Assembly: GCF_022201045.2 (NCBI RefSeq)
Contig: NC_068558.1
Location: forward strand, 48,463,501-48,527,500
DNA: 64,000 bases
Source: Citrus sinensis
Lineage: Eukaryota; Streptophyta; Magnoliopsida; Sapindales; Rutaceae
Reading direction: 5' to 3'
In this document: one piece after another, positions 25,011 through 36,280 of the stretch
Layout: every line of letters starts with the position of its first letter
How positions within the stretch are numbered: position 1 is the first letter of the stretch
Notes under the pieces: generated by a model
What the model saw: the letters and a program-made list of their open reading frames with translations, nothing else
Told to the model about the DNA's origin: nothing
Databases searched by the model: none
Position numbers and translations under genes: made by a program

Positions 25011-25660
25011 TTAGTCATGAAATAAAAATATCAGAAGGAGAAAACTCCAATAACACATTTTCTTGGTGGAAAAACTGTATCCAGTTTTATCATTATAGTA
25101 CTTAGACCACTGCATTACATCTCCATACTTGGAAGAACCCTTGATGGCAGGAAGCATTTTGGAGGTAAGGTCAGCAACAGGAATGAAGCCATTTTCACCT
25201 GCAGCAATTGTTCCTCCTTCAATACCAAAATCAATTCCATCCAAAACAGCATTGCCCAGCGGGCGAGATGATGATTGTCCGCCCAAGAAGTTGTTCCAAA
25301 GATAATCTGCAACTTGTCTAGCATCCTCAGAGAAGCTAAGGTAGTAGTTGCCTGCACCTCCTTCGATTGAAAGCATCACCTTAACTCCTTTTGCTTGACA
25401 AGATTTAATGTCAATGCTTATCCATTATTGTACAGTTCACAGTGACCAGCAAGGTTTATCATAGGAGTCTAAACATTTCCAATGGTGGGCAGAAAGCCTA
25501 AGTTCACAAAATCATAATTGCTTGTGGTGCAAGTCTCCATGAAGGTGCTTTGAATTCCATTTTGAACCCAATAGATTGTAATTCCACTAGCATCATCACC
25601 CGTCATTAGCTTTAGGACTGCACAGAAGAGTAGTACAGAAATTGATGATTTTAATGCCAT
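25011..25660 (-). pseudogene. class III chitinase (GH18) pseudogene, copy 2
   Basis: A second broken relative of the intact chitinase. The 5' part (25469-25660) encodes a signal-peptide-like start MALKSSISVLLFCAVLKLM and the ITIYWVQNG strand, then a stop replaces the sequence at the N-terminal third. The 3' part (25011-25379) resumes at the GGAGNYYLS block and has the active-site strand as LDGIDFGIEGG, so the second Asp of DxDxE is Gly. Directly after GGT it jumps to a GENGFIPVADL block. About 93 residues that occupy positions 156-248 in the intact copy are missing, including the substrate-binding Tyr. Its end also runs past the usual stop. It is inactive by any reading. Confidence 0.88.
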
Positions 25661-26639
25661 TTTGCACTCTTCTTTTCAATCATTTAATTCTCTCGGTGGT
25701 AAGTGGTAACAGGTACAATAAATCAAGCTAGTTTTTACTTTGGTGTTTAACATGTTGAAGGTGGCTTTTATAGAAGAAAAAAGACCCCAACTGCAAGTCT
25801 GCAATGCCCATAACTCTGTTTTCTTGTCCAAGAGTACGTGGTTTTACAGTCAGGCAATCTGGTATTGCTTTGGGTGGCTATATGCGGTTTTATCCTTCAT
25901 GCATACAACTTGTTTGAAAGCAGTACCAATTTCTTCATCCTCTAATGTCCACTTAGCAAAAGATATAATGAACCGTCCATAGGCATTCTGTAGTTCACTC
26001 GAATTGTTTCTTATAATTTGTCTAGTTCACTCGAATTGTTTCTACATGGCGAACATTAATGATAACTCATTAGTAGAAAATGACAATTGCATGGGGTTTG
26101 AATGGACAAGGACATAAACCGAGTTATTAGAATATGATCAGTTGCCACCTTCAGCTCTGCTAATCGGTCATGGACTTATTTAGAAGTACTTTTGCTTCGA
26201 AAACTTGCTGCTTGTTGAGTTTACAAGTAAGCCAGAGATGCAAACTTCATTGACCAACCCTTTCACACATTAACAAAGTTTAAACTAGGAAATTCACCTG
26301 AATCATGATTGCAGAGGACTAGAATAGTGCTCCAGAAATTGATGGCCCATTCTTCTCTTCGGTTTGAATTTAAACTCTATAAAAACTAGTATAATTTATC
26401 TATTTATGCTTTCTCTGTGTAATTGTTGAACAAAAATATCTTTTATACCTACTTTTATTTATTTCCTCCTTGTATATTGAAGCATAACATAACTACTCAT
26501 TAAATTTTCTTTCTACTCATGTGAGTGGAATTCAAATTTTAGATCTCTTATTTCAACTCAAGAGGTTTTACCTATTAAATCAGCTAATAATTTATTTACT
26601 AGATGAATAGTTATGGTTTTACTCATACATATTGTAGAA
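25661..26639. other. intergenic with a SINE-like head near 26500-26590
   Basis: 25661-25740 is the old leader of chitinase copy 2. At about 26505-26592, read on the minus strand, a GGTAAAACCTC...TTTGAATTCCAC pattern resembles the A-box/B-box head of a tRNA-derived SINE and is similar to 34235-34302. No clear tail or target duplication was found. No gene is supported. Confidence 0.35.
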
Positions 26640-26818
26640 AATTGTCATAGTTATCTTCTAATTAGTTGTGATTAGATTCCTGTATTTTGTGTATATATCA
26701 TGTTTATCTCTTACTATTCTTTAGGAACAAATCTATACAAATGGCTATAAAACACCATGTATCTATAGTATCAATAGACAAATGAAAAAAATTATATTAG
26801 TTCCTCAAATCTTCACAT
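26640..26818 (+). mobile_element. LTR-like remnant (Ty1/copia type)
   Basis: Fossil. A short sequence laid out like the promoter half of a copia LTR on the plus strand: a TTCCTGTATTTTGTG-type upstream part, a TATA box (ctataaaac at 26745-26753) and the following caatagacaaatg leader. No internal region is attached on this strand, so it is a solo LTR or fragment. The ends are approximate. Confidence 0.4.
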
Positions 26819-27480
26819 ATGACCTGTAAGCATTACCAATTTCCATATCTTCTAAACTGAATTATAATGCAAGATAATTGATTTTCTAGATGTCCTATGT
26901 TACAACTAATTTTTATTCTCTCTGTCAATTTTAATTTTTGTTTTCTATGATGGTTAGTTTCTAAATCTAAATAATCTAATTTCTTAAAATTCATGAACTA
27001 ATTTTTTAAATCTTTTAATTTATTTCTAATTTTTAAAGCTAAATTCTCACACTTATCTAATAATTTTATTTCTCTACTATACATAATATTTGTAATAAAT
27101 AACCTTGAAAAAATATAATGTATAATAGTTATGTTTCTTTCTATTTTAGGAGCTAAAGTAGATGTGTAGTCTACTAAAAGTTTTATATTTCCTAATCTTT
27201 CTTCTAATAAATTGTCTAATTGTGAGTGTTCTCTACTAATTCTTACTACTTCAGTTTCTACAATATCTAAAACACGTTCTAATATTTCTATATAATGGTT
27301 ATTTTTTTATCCAAACATCAGAATCTTTTTCTAAAACAACGAATTGATTTTTATAAAATTTATCAATCTAAGAATTTTTCATGAATTAAACAAAGTCTGC
27401 CTTATAACTATTCATATAAAAAAATATTTAAGACAAGAACAAAAGAGATACCCTAATATTAAAAAAGAGAAAAGAAAAAG
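26819..27480 (-). mobile_element. possible decayed retroelement or pararetrovirus relic
   Basis: Fossil, not firmly assigned. On the minus strand this AT-rich stretch has short helical, charged reading-frame pieces with a codon-like texture, unlike the surrounding DNA. It is broken in several places and no enzyme motif (reverse transcriptase, protease, RNase H) is visible. A caulimovirid or an LTR-element structural region are the options. It could also be non-coding DNA. Confidence 0.2.
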
Positions 27481-28530
27481 AAGCATTAGAATTCGCTAGA
27501 CAAAAGATAGGACCAAATTACTATGTTAGCCATTTAATTAACCCTTTAAAAATTGCATCAACATCATCAGTTAGCCAATTAAATAATTCTTTAGATAATG
27601 CATCACCATCCATACTGATTTACAACCATTGTGAGTCATGACACGCACAATTAGAAAACCTAATGACACTAGATATCATTTAAATAATGAAATAAATGTA
27701 TGTAAACAGAAAATAATTACATTACTAATGTAGAATTATATAGACACAACACCTTTTTTATTAGGTCAATAGGTATTGTCTACAGTTTTAGTGTCTTATA
27801 TAATTGTCTCTTTCCCTCAATCAATATATATATATATTTATATAAAGAAGGAGAAAATGACAAAAGGAAGGCATGTGAAACCTCTTGAGTTGAAACCAAG
27901 ATTTTAGAATACGGTGGGTGGCCAAGATTTGGGTGGTGTTTAAGCCTTGTTTGGAACTACTGCCTATAGCCCAGTTGCTAGGGCTTTTGGTAACCGCCAC
28001 CACCCATAGCAGTATTTTTTTTAATATTTTAATTCTTTTTTAAACAAAAAAATTATATATTAAGTTTTACAAAATAATATTTATCAAATACCCATAAATT
28101 TAGAGTTGTAGCTCTTGTTTTCCAACAGCTGTATCCTCAAAGACACAAGCACAACACCTTACTACCAAACATACACTTAGATTACATAACTTTGAGATAT
28201 ACTCTTTTGGCCTGAATTAATTTGGGAAGAAATGTGCAGATTATTGACATGGAAGTAAGTGAGTCTACGTTGTAAACCAGAAATCCTGCGGATTTCATGG
28301 ACTTTCATTGGTTTACATCTTATACATCCACACAATGGTTATAGAAATCCATTAAGAGAGACTAGCAAATCGGATGAGGAAATAAGAGAGAATACTTTTA
28401 AGAACGCACAAATCCATGTATATATTTATAAATGACAGATGCATAAACATCACATATGGAATATAGACATTACAAAAATTAAACAAGCTGCTGCATGGGA
28501 AATATAAGCTAGTAGTTTAGAACTTTAGGA
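27481..28530. other. intergenic, 3' flank of the intact chitinase
   Basis: No gene is seen. AT-rich, with a (TA)n-like stretch at 27825-27845. 28400-28530 is the likely 3' UTR of the chitinase gene (minus strand). Confidence 0.4.
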
Positions 28531-29454
<924 letters not shown>

Positions 29455-29488
29455 TTACTCTATATACTTATTTAACTTCTGTGCTGAG

Positions 29489-29495
29489 TTATATA
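29489..29495 (-). promoter_or_regulatory. TATA box of the class III chitinase gene
   Basis: TATATAA on the minus strand, about 62 bases upstream of the ATG, gives a likely transcription start near 29455-29465 and a leader of about 30-40 bases. Position and sequence fit a plant core promoter. Confidence 0.45.
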
Positions 29496-31847
29496 TGTTG
29501 AGAGACATTCCACTTTCATTTTATACTAGGAGGATGCCCCTCATGCAACAAAATCTTTGGCCTCTGGTAAATACTAATCTTGGCGTGCCTCAATGGTTGC
29601 TTTAAGTTAATGAAGCTAAATTAGTTCATTTGAAAGTTGGCTTGTCCCTTTGCTTTTGTTCAGTACTTTCTCTAGCGTCTTATTTTGTCATCCTTACTTC
29701 CGAAGAAAATGAGTGTTGTTTACACACTACAATAGCAGTCAAAAATATCCAGCCAAATGAAACTTCAAATCTTGATCTTGGTACGTCATAAAATCGTTGC
29801 AGCATTTTTCTAATTTTATTCCTTTTATTTAAAAAAAGAAAGAAAGAAATAAAGAAACACTAAATGCTGAATTACAATTCAATGGTCTTTCTTGATTAGT
29901 TTAATAATTGAAAGATAATGCAGAGTAGAACAAGAAAATGGAGATTGAAATTTATATAGTATTGATACCTTCATCAATTTTCTAATCTAAAGAAACATTT
30001 AGTTAATTATTCATTTATGGTTCTAGAAAGCCAGGGCTCGCTGTATCTTCTTTCTTCTTTCTGTGATCCCTCCCTTGCCTCCATTCGGGCGCTCCCTTAT
30101 TTGAGCATAAGAACCATTGAAATTACAATTTTCCTCACAACTTGCTGGACACCAAATTAAAAGATTAGATGCATATGTACGTATAGAATGACACTGGAAC
30201 CAATGTCCTCTTTAAAAGATCAACTGCTTAAGCCTTGCGGTGGAATCTGCAAACTCTTTGGTGGCAAAACTAAGAACTCCACCTGAGCCTTTTTGCTGTA
30301 GTTGAAACAACTCCATGGCAGGAGAAGTCACGGTATAAAAATAAAAAATTGCTTCTTAGGACAACAACTACGACGAAAACAGCTGTCGACACTGTCACTT
30401 ACGAAATACCGTTCTTTTTTTTTTTAAAAAAATTATTTATCCTTTAAAGAAGACATTGTCTTTTACTTTTTTTTTTTTTTAAATTAATGAAAGAGCAACG
30501 TAAATCTATCAAAAATTTTATCACAAAATTTATTTTAAATAAAATGTTGTTAAGTAATTAATAAATTTTTATAAGATATAAAACTAATTATTGGATATTA
30601 CATTATATAAAATAATTTTTAAAAATAAAAAATTTAATATATGTTCTTGTAACAGTGAAAATGTGAAATCATCCTTCACGCTAAAAACAACAAAACCTAA
30701 CCCAACGCCAAAATCACTGTTAGCCGGCGGCATCGTCTTCAAAATTCCGGCAACGGCGCTGATGTAAATTCTCCAACCATCAATTTTTCATTGGGGCCAG
30801 GGACTAAGAATAATAGATCGAAAATTGAAGCAAAATGGACAATGAGATATTGAAGGAGGAGAAGAGGAGTTTCGCGCGCAGCGACGTCAGCAAGGGCCTG
30901 CCGGCCGTCGCTCGTTATCTCGCCGTTCTTCACATGTCCTCTGTTGATCCTGGATTAACCTCCGATTCTTCTCTTAAGTAAAATCCATAGCTCTCTCTAT
31001 CAATGTACATGTAACTGTGTAATAGTTCGTCTTTTTGCGAACAATCCATCGAATTTGAAAAATGAGAAGCGAAAATGGTTGTAAAATTGTAAACTGAAGG
31101 CAAGTTTCTACTTTGTTGTTACTGATTATTTGTTGATTTTAGTTGCAAGTGTATGCATTTGAAGTGTTTGTGAGTTGCTTTTGGATTGATGTGCTTTCAT
31201 AATGTTAGAAGTGGGAACAGATGTGTTCTGTGGAAGGCTGGAAGCATAAGAATGGAGTGTTTTGAGTTTCAGTTTTGCGTTTGCGTTTCGACAATGAAGC
31301 TGTTTCCTGTACGAGGGGCGTCCTTCTTAATAGCAATATTCTACTGTGGTGGTACTTCCCATTTCAAGGTTAGATTAACTGCTCAGTGTGTCCTTCCTGT
31401 TGCCCTTTGATATTGATGTCCTGTTAGTTCCTTCACACCTGCATTGCTGTCTACAAAGAGATCAAACTCCGATGCCAATAAAGAGGCTAAAATGTTGATA
31501 TGATTACTTGCATCCTCGAGTGCTGTTTTAAAAGGGCCTTTTTCTTGTCTGCGGTTAGATTGATTAATAAAGCATACAAGTCCAGAAAGAGAAAACTCAT
31601 TCTAGAAATTCTTGCTAAGGTAGCTTTCTTGTTTTTTTCCTAGCTTAACGTCTTGATATGCTTCCTTTTACATTTTGTTTCATTGTTTCAGTATGTTATC
31701 AGTGCTAATTAATTTTGTGATGACTCCTAGATTTCTCTGATTCTGAATTCCTAGTACATGTATAGCCCATTATTTTTCTTGTTTGATTTGGGAAATACAC
31801 ATCTTAGAGAGAACATGACTTCGATTTTGCAAGAACTAAGCATCATT
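29496..31847. other. region between chitinase and MAKR6-like genes; one small possible exon
   Basis: 29496-30000 is the chitinase promoter side. From 30660 the DNA becomes less AT-rich. An ATG at 30835 in good context (caaaatggac) opens a 48-codon plus-strand frame to 30981 (starts MDNEILKEEKRSFARSD, ends VDPGLTSDSSLK). A possible donor (gtaaaa) lies at its end, so it could be a first exon. I do not recognise it and find no convincing continuation. 31000-31847 has no supported gene. Confidence 0.35.
30835..30981 (+). CDS. unrecognised small ORF or first exon, 48 aa
   Basis: A 48-codon frame starting with a purine-rich ATG context. The sequence is hydrophilic at the start (KEEKRSFARSD), then a short alanine/leucine-rich helix-like stretch (AVARYLAVLHM). 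The GC content is higher than the surroundings, which hints at coding history. It could be a small protein, the first exon of a longer gene spliced at the gtaaaa after Leu-Lys, or chance. No function is proposed. Confidence 0.25.
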   Translation: MDNEILKEEKRSFARSDVSKGLPAVARYLAVLHMSSVDPGLTSDSSLK

Positions 31848-32233
31848 TTTTTTTTTAAACTGACTATTACAGTCAGACTTGTAACTACATGAGACCTATT
31901 ACTGATATTTACAATTATACTATCACTCATATTTACATGAGACTATTACTAGGACTAGTACATAAATTCTCATCAAGCACTGTTCAGATTTTTACCCACT
32001 CACATTGGTAAGGGAAAAGACTAACATTCACTCAAATAAATGAGGAAGAACTTAAGCGATGTCTACTCCAATCACATTGGTAACTAATAGTAAGGGAGAA
32101 GACTAACCTTCACTCAAATAAATGAGGAAGGACTTAAGCCTCCGCAATGCTTTTGTGGGGGCTTGAACTATTTGGCTGAGTGAGCATTGTGGAGGCTCGA
32201 ACTATTTGGCCGAGTGATTAACTAAGCATCATT
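31834..32233 (-). mobile_element. SINE-like retroposon with 14-bp target-site duplication
   Basis: The insert occupies 31848-32219, between two copies of aactaagcatcatt (31834-31847 and 32220-32233). The plus-strand T run at 31848-31855 is the A-tail of a minus-strand element. The 5' end holds two copies of a CACTCrGCCAAATAGTTC-GAGCC word (about 32153-32215), each with a B-box-like core. Inside, a 55-65-bp stretch beginning cattggtaa is repeated (about 32003-32057 and 32083-32136). There are no coding frames. The size of about 370 bp is large for a SINE and is explained by the internal duplications. Confidence 0.75.
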
Positions 32234-32926
32234 CTTGAAAGTTAATACTTTGTTTTTTTGCCTTTTAATGGCTGTGTCCGACTTTATATACAGTTAATGT
32301 TTTGACTGTTTTTAGAATTCCATGTTTATATTTTCGTGGGGTTCCAGCAGACTAATAGGACAAGAAAGACAAACAGTGACCTTAGGTAAAAGTATTAAAG
32401 GCCTTTCATACTTATGTCATTCACATTTTTGTTAAATTTCTCATTTTATATATAATTTAAGAACTTCTAGAAAACCGTTATATATGGTCACTGTTTTGTG
32501 ATAATTTAGTGACAACTCATTGTTAATATCTTTTCTCCTTTTTGTTTGCTCCTGTATAATGAGAAGATAACCTATATGGGCATCATAAAGAACTCCAAAT
32601 CTTATGACCAAAAGTTTTGCAAGAGTTTCATATACTTACATCAAATGTTGGCTTATCCCAGTCCTTATTAGGCAAAAAAAGAAAAAAGAAAAAAAAAGAG
32701 ATATTCTTTAAGGAACTTCGGAAAAAAATAAATAAAACCTAATTTTACTTGGGTTGGCTTTTGTGTCCTTTTGTATTTGTCTTTTGCTTGACCTGGATAG
32801 AACTGACAAATATATGTATTCATGGTGACCATAAGCTCCTAGTTGTATGAACCTGGATCCTCTGATTGTATATAAGCTTCTCTTCTTTCATCACTCTTCC
32901 ACATTACTATTTGTCAAGGAACCCAT

Positions 32927-33562
32927 ATGGAAACCTCAAGCCCTTTAGCCATTGAGAGTTTTTCATACAGTTGGTTATCAAATGTAGAAACCCTTTTGGA
33001 TGGCATTGATGAGCCTCTTAGAACATCTCTTGACAGCTCCTCTGAAGCCATCTCAAAGGAATTGGCTGAGAACTTCAATTTTGACATTCCTACATCTCAA
33101 TCTTCAGCAGCTCTTCTTCATGCTGATGAGCTTTTTTCTGATGGCCTCATCAAACCCGAATTTGTTGACCCTTCAAAGATATTAGATGCCAGTACTTCAG
33201 GTTTGATTACAGTCCTGCCTGGTTCTTCATTTTCTTCAGGAAATGTGATTCCAGTCTTTCAGGGCCATTATCGTTTGTTTAGTAAATGGAGAATATCATT
33301 CAAGAAAAATTTTCTGAAATGTTTTGGATATCTCAGACCTCACTGCCATAATATCGGAAGCTCATGGAAAAGGAGTAGTAGGGTTGATGATATTGACAGG
33401 AGAGAACGGGAAGTTAAGAGTTCGAGCAGTTCACCACAAGCATCTCCACCACCAAGTGCAAAATATTCAGTGGGTGTGGGTGATTGGTATGATATTGAGA
33501 ACTCAATTTATGAAGCGATTCTCCATTGCAAAAGATCAATAGGTTTGTTCCTGCAAAAGTAG
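32927..33562 (+). CDS. MAKR6: membrane-associated kinase regulator 6-like protein, 211 aa
   Basis: A small plant-specific MAKR/BKI1-related protein. Family members sit at the plasma membrane through a basic stretch and bind receptor-kinase domains in brassinosteroid and other signalling. The N-terminus has the family motif SFSYSWL (residues 12-18), followed by an acidic region (about 22-75). The middle carries a basic patch (KWRISFKKNFLKC, about 119-131). A serine/proline-rich stretch (SSSSSPQASPPPS) lies at about 165-177. The end shows the family C-terminal block WYDIENSIYEAILHCKRSI. It is a single exon in the form called here. A splice at the very end (gtttgt after Ser-Ile) is possible but would change only the last few residues. 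There is no kinase domain. The specific member (MAKR6) is a best guess. Confidence 0.8.
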   Translation: METSSPLAIESFSYSWLSNVETLLDGIDEPLRTSLDSSSEAISKELAENFNFDIPTSQSSAALLHADELFSDGLIKPEFVDPSKILDASTSGLITVLPGSSFSSGNVIPVFQGHYRLFSKWRISFKKNFLKCFGYLRPHCHNIGSSWKRSSRVDDIDRREREVKSSSSSPQASPPPSAKYSVGVGDWYDIENSIYEAILHCKRSIGLFLQK

Positions 33563-34371
33563 CAGTCTCTTTTCTCATGCTTGTGATTGTTACTGATAAT
33601 GAATTTCTGCGGTCATTGATCATTTTCTACATTTTGTTTTCAGAGAAATGATTATTGAATAGGGAAAGAGGGTTGGAGGAGAGAGCTTCTAGAAATGTAC
33701 ACAAGAGATTGGGTACAACTTGTCCTTAATTTGTCCATTCCTTTGTGTTCCTTCTTGTTAATGGGAATTTTTATCTTTAAAGTCTACTGTCAAATGACAT
33801 AAAATTACATTATTAATGCTGTTTTTTTGGTTATTTATAAGGATTAAATTACTATTATTATTTGTAATCTCTCCTTGTAAGAATAAGAAGTTCCGCATCA
33901 CTATTGGTCAAGCTAACTAAAGTTTTTGTTTTCTCCTTGGTGTTGTTTTGTATCTTTATTTATTTATTTATTTTTTTTATGTTTTTTTGTTTTTATGTCA
34001 TTGTGCTAGTAACCCGCCTACAAAATTTCATGCCTTTGTGAGACATGACTGTGTCATCATGCATCTCATTTTGTCGCTAGCCGAGTGATATGTGAACCAA
34101 TTTCATGCCTCGAGCCACTGGGCAACACTTGCAAGAAACCATGTGTAATTTACAAATCGCGTGCTACTGGTCAAAGTTATTTTTGTTTCCCTTTCTAGTG
34201 TTGTCTTATGGCAGGGAAATCTCTAACTCATACTAGAGTGGAATTCAAATCGAGTCATCATATGCTAGTAGGAGATTTTACCAGACTAATTAACTAGTGT
34301 CTACTGAAGTTCACGTGAGGAGAATATCCACATTTAAATAAATGAAAAGTGTGTTTGGATATTTTAAAATA
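33563..34371. other. 3' flank of the MAKR6-like gene with SINE-like sequence
   Basis: 33563-33900 is the likely 3' UTR. At 33950-34000 there is a T-rich tract, and at about 34235-34302 a minus-strand GGTAAAATCTCC...TTTGAATTCCACTC pattern resembles a SINE A-box/B-box head, related to that near 26505-26592. A SINE of about 300 bp ending in the T tract (as A-tail) is plausible but I found no target duplication. Confidence 0.4.
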
Positions 34372-34917
34372 GAGTTATTATCATTTCACTACTTCAAAAA
34401 TTACCGAATATCAAATGACTACAATAAGTATTATCTCATATTATTTTCCTACTATATTTTTATAAAAATATCATTTTACTACTTTTCCGTTATAACTATT
34501 AATTGACCAGTTAGTTGACTAACAAAATACCAATTTCACCTTTCATGATTAAAAAAAAAAAATACTTGAACTTTGCTTACAAAATAAATTTGTAATATAT
34601 TTATAAAATGGATATAAAATACCAACATAATTCTTTTTGCTACAATTGTGATATATGGATTACAAATTTATCTTATTATTTTTTTTAATCGTGAATGGTA
34701 GAATTGGTATTTTGTTAGTCAACTAACTGGTCAACTAACGGGTCAACTAATGGTTGTAACGGAAAAGTAGTAAAATGATATTTGTTGTAATGGAAAAGTA
34801 GTAAAATGATATTTTTATAAAAATATAGTGAGAAAATGATATGAGACAATATATATTGTAGTCATTTGATATTTAACAATTTTTGAAATAATGAAATGAT
34901 AATAACCCTTTAAAATA
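34363..34917. mobile_element. Mutator-type MITE, 537 bp, long TIRs, 9-bp TSD
   Basis: The element spans 34372-34908. Its left end (gagttattatcatttcac) and right end (gaaatgataataaccc) are inverted repeats that stay alignable for roughly 190 bp each, through ttactacttttcc and tagttgactaac. Exact 9-bp copies of tttaaaata flank it (34363-34371 and 34909-34917). A 9-bp duplication and long TIRs are diagnostic of the Mutator superfamily. There is no coding sequence. In the right arm a gtaatggaaaagtagtaaaatg word is doubled. Confidence 0.85.
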
Positions 34918-35749
34918 TTTAACATTGAAAACTTAAAAAGACATGCCAAGAATGTAATACGAAACTGATATTAGTAATTGGCTCAAACAACGTTCCGATG
35001 GAACCCTTTTCAAAAAAGTCTTGAAAAATATTTTCTTAAGTCTTTTTGTGAAAAGGAAACAAGCATATACTTTCATAATGGACATGGTCAATGTGAATGG
35101 CATTAACGTTACTGAGACGTTATTTTTTTATATTTGAAACTTAAGGCTATCTCTCAATTTCTCACATTCTTTGATGAAGGACATAAGGGGGCAATAAGAG
35201 GCGAAATAGGTAAATACTTTTATTAAAAATATTAATTTAAGTATCTATATCCATTATTCAAAAAAAAAATTTTATATTCATTTCATTTATTTCATTATTG
35301 ATATAAAAGTAATTTTTTTTTCATGAACTTTGATGAATATAATTATTCTTATGATTTGTAATTTGTAATGTGACTTTTGTAATAGATTAATATTAATATA
35401 AGATATATTACCAACTTTACTTTTATTTAAATTTTTTATTTTAATATGATTAAATTAAGTTCGAAAATTAAAAACACACCAGTTATTTTGAGATCTCCTA
35501 TTATTATTCGGGGATCCACATTCTCTCCCCTTGAACAATTTTGATGAAAAAGATAAGATAATATGGACATATATAAAATATCGAAGATTGGTACTAAGAT
35601 GTCGGTCCTCTTTCCTTCCCTCCCCGTTGCTATCCCTAAAACTATCAGCCGCTACCTCAAAATTAGAATTAAAGGTCCAAAATTTGTCTTCGCCTATCTT
35701 CGTACCCACTTAAGGAAAGAATTGCGATAATTATCCCCTCCATATATAT
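34918..35749. other. intergenic, no gene seen
   Basis: AT-rich. The short frames at 35455-35713 on both strands are unsupported. Confidence 0.4.
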
Positions 35750-36280
35750 CTCAACTATTAAAGTCTTGGTTGGGAGGTGCCGCCCAAAGAAAGAAACAAA
35801 AGAGAAAGAAGAAAAATAAGAAAAAATGGGCTGGCCGAAATGCTTGAAAAGAAAAATGGAAAAAGAAGCAGTTTGAAGAAGAAAAGGAGGAACACGGTTT
35901 TGAAAAAGAGGAACGCGGTTTTGACTTTCTTGGCCATCATTTTGCCATAAATAGAAGTGCAAATGAAAAGCTGTAGTATTCCATTAAGAGAGAGAAATTT
36001 TTGAGAGAGTTTAGAGAGCTTGAAATTATAAGCTCTTGTTATAGTAATTTAAGAGTTTGGATGTATTGGGGTTTTAAGAAGTGAGCTAAAATACTATAAT
36101 ACTTGTAACTCCTTTTTACTAATAAAATATTTCTTTTTGTTTTTGCCTGTGGACGTAGGCTAAAAGCCGAACCACGTAATTTCTGGTGTTCATTTTTTGT
36201 GTTTGTTCTTTATTTTCTTCCAATTTCATTTTAGTTGCATGTCTGCTTCACCCACCAATTTCTCAACATCAACACCTCCG
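35750..36280 (+). mobile_element. Ty1/copia-type LTR (solo or remnant)
   Basis: Fossil. On the plus strand the order of parts is that of a copia LTR: a purine-rich upstream part, a TATA box (cataaata, 35946-35953), a transcribed segment with a poly(A) signal (aataaa, 36121-36126), then the U5-type words cctgtggacgtaggc and gccgaaccacgtaa (about 36145-36179), which are widespread in plant copia LTRs. No gag-pol follows, so it is a solo LTR or a truncated copy. The ends are approximate. Confidence 0.65.

Noticed and set aside
32927-33660. Splicing of the MAKR6-like gene at its last codons into 33645 onward
   Set aside because: The unspliced end already matches the family C-terminus (ILHCKRSI); the extra exon would add only a few unsupported residues.
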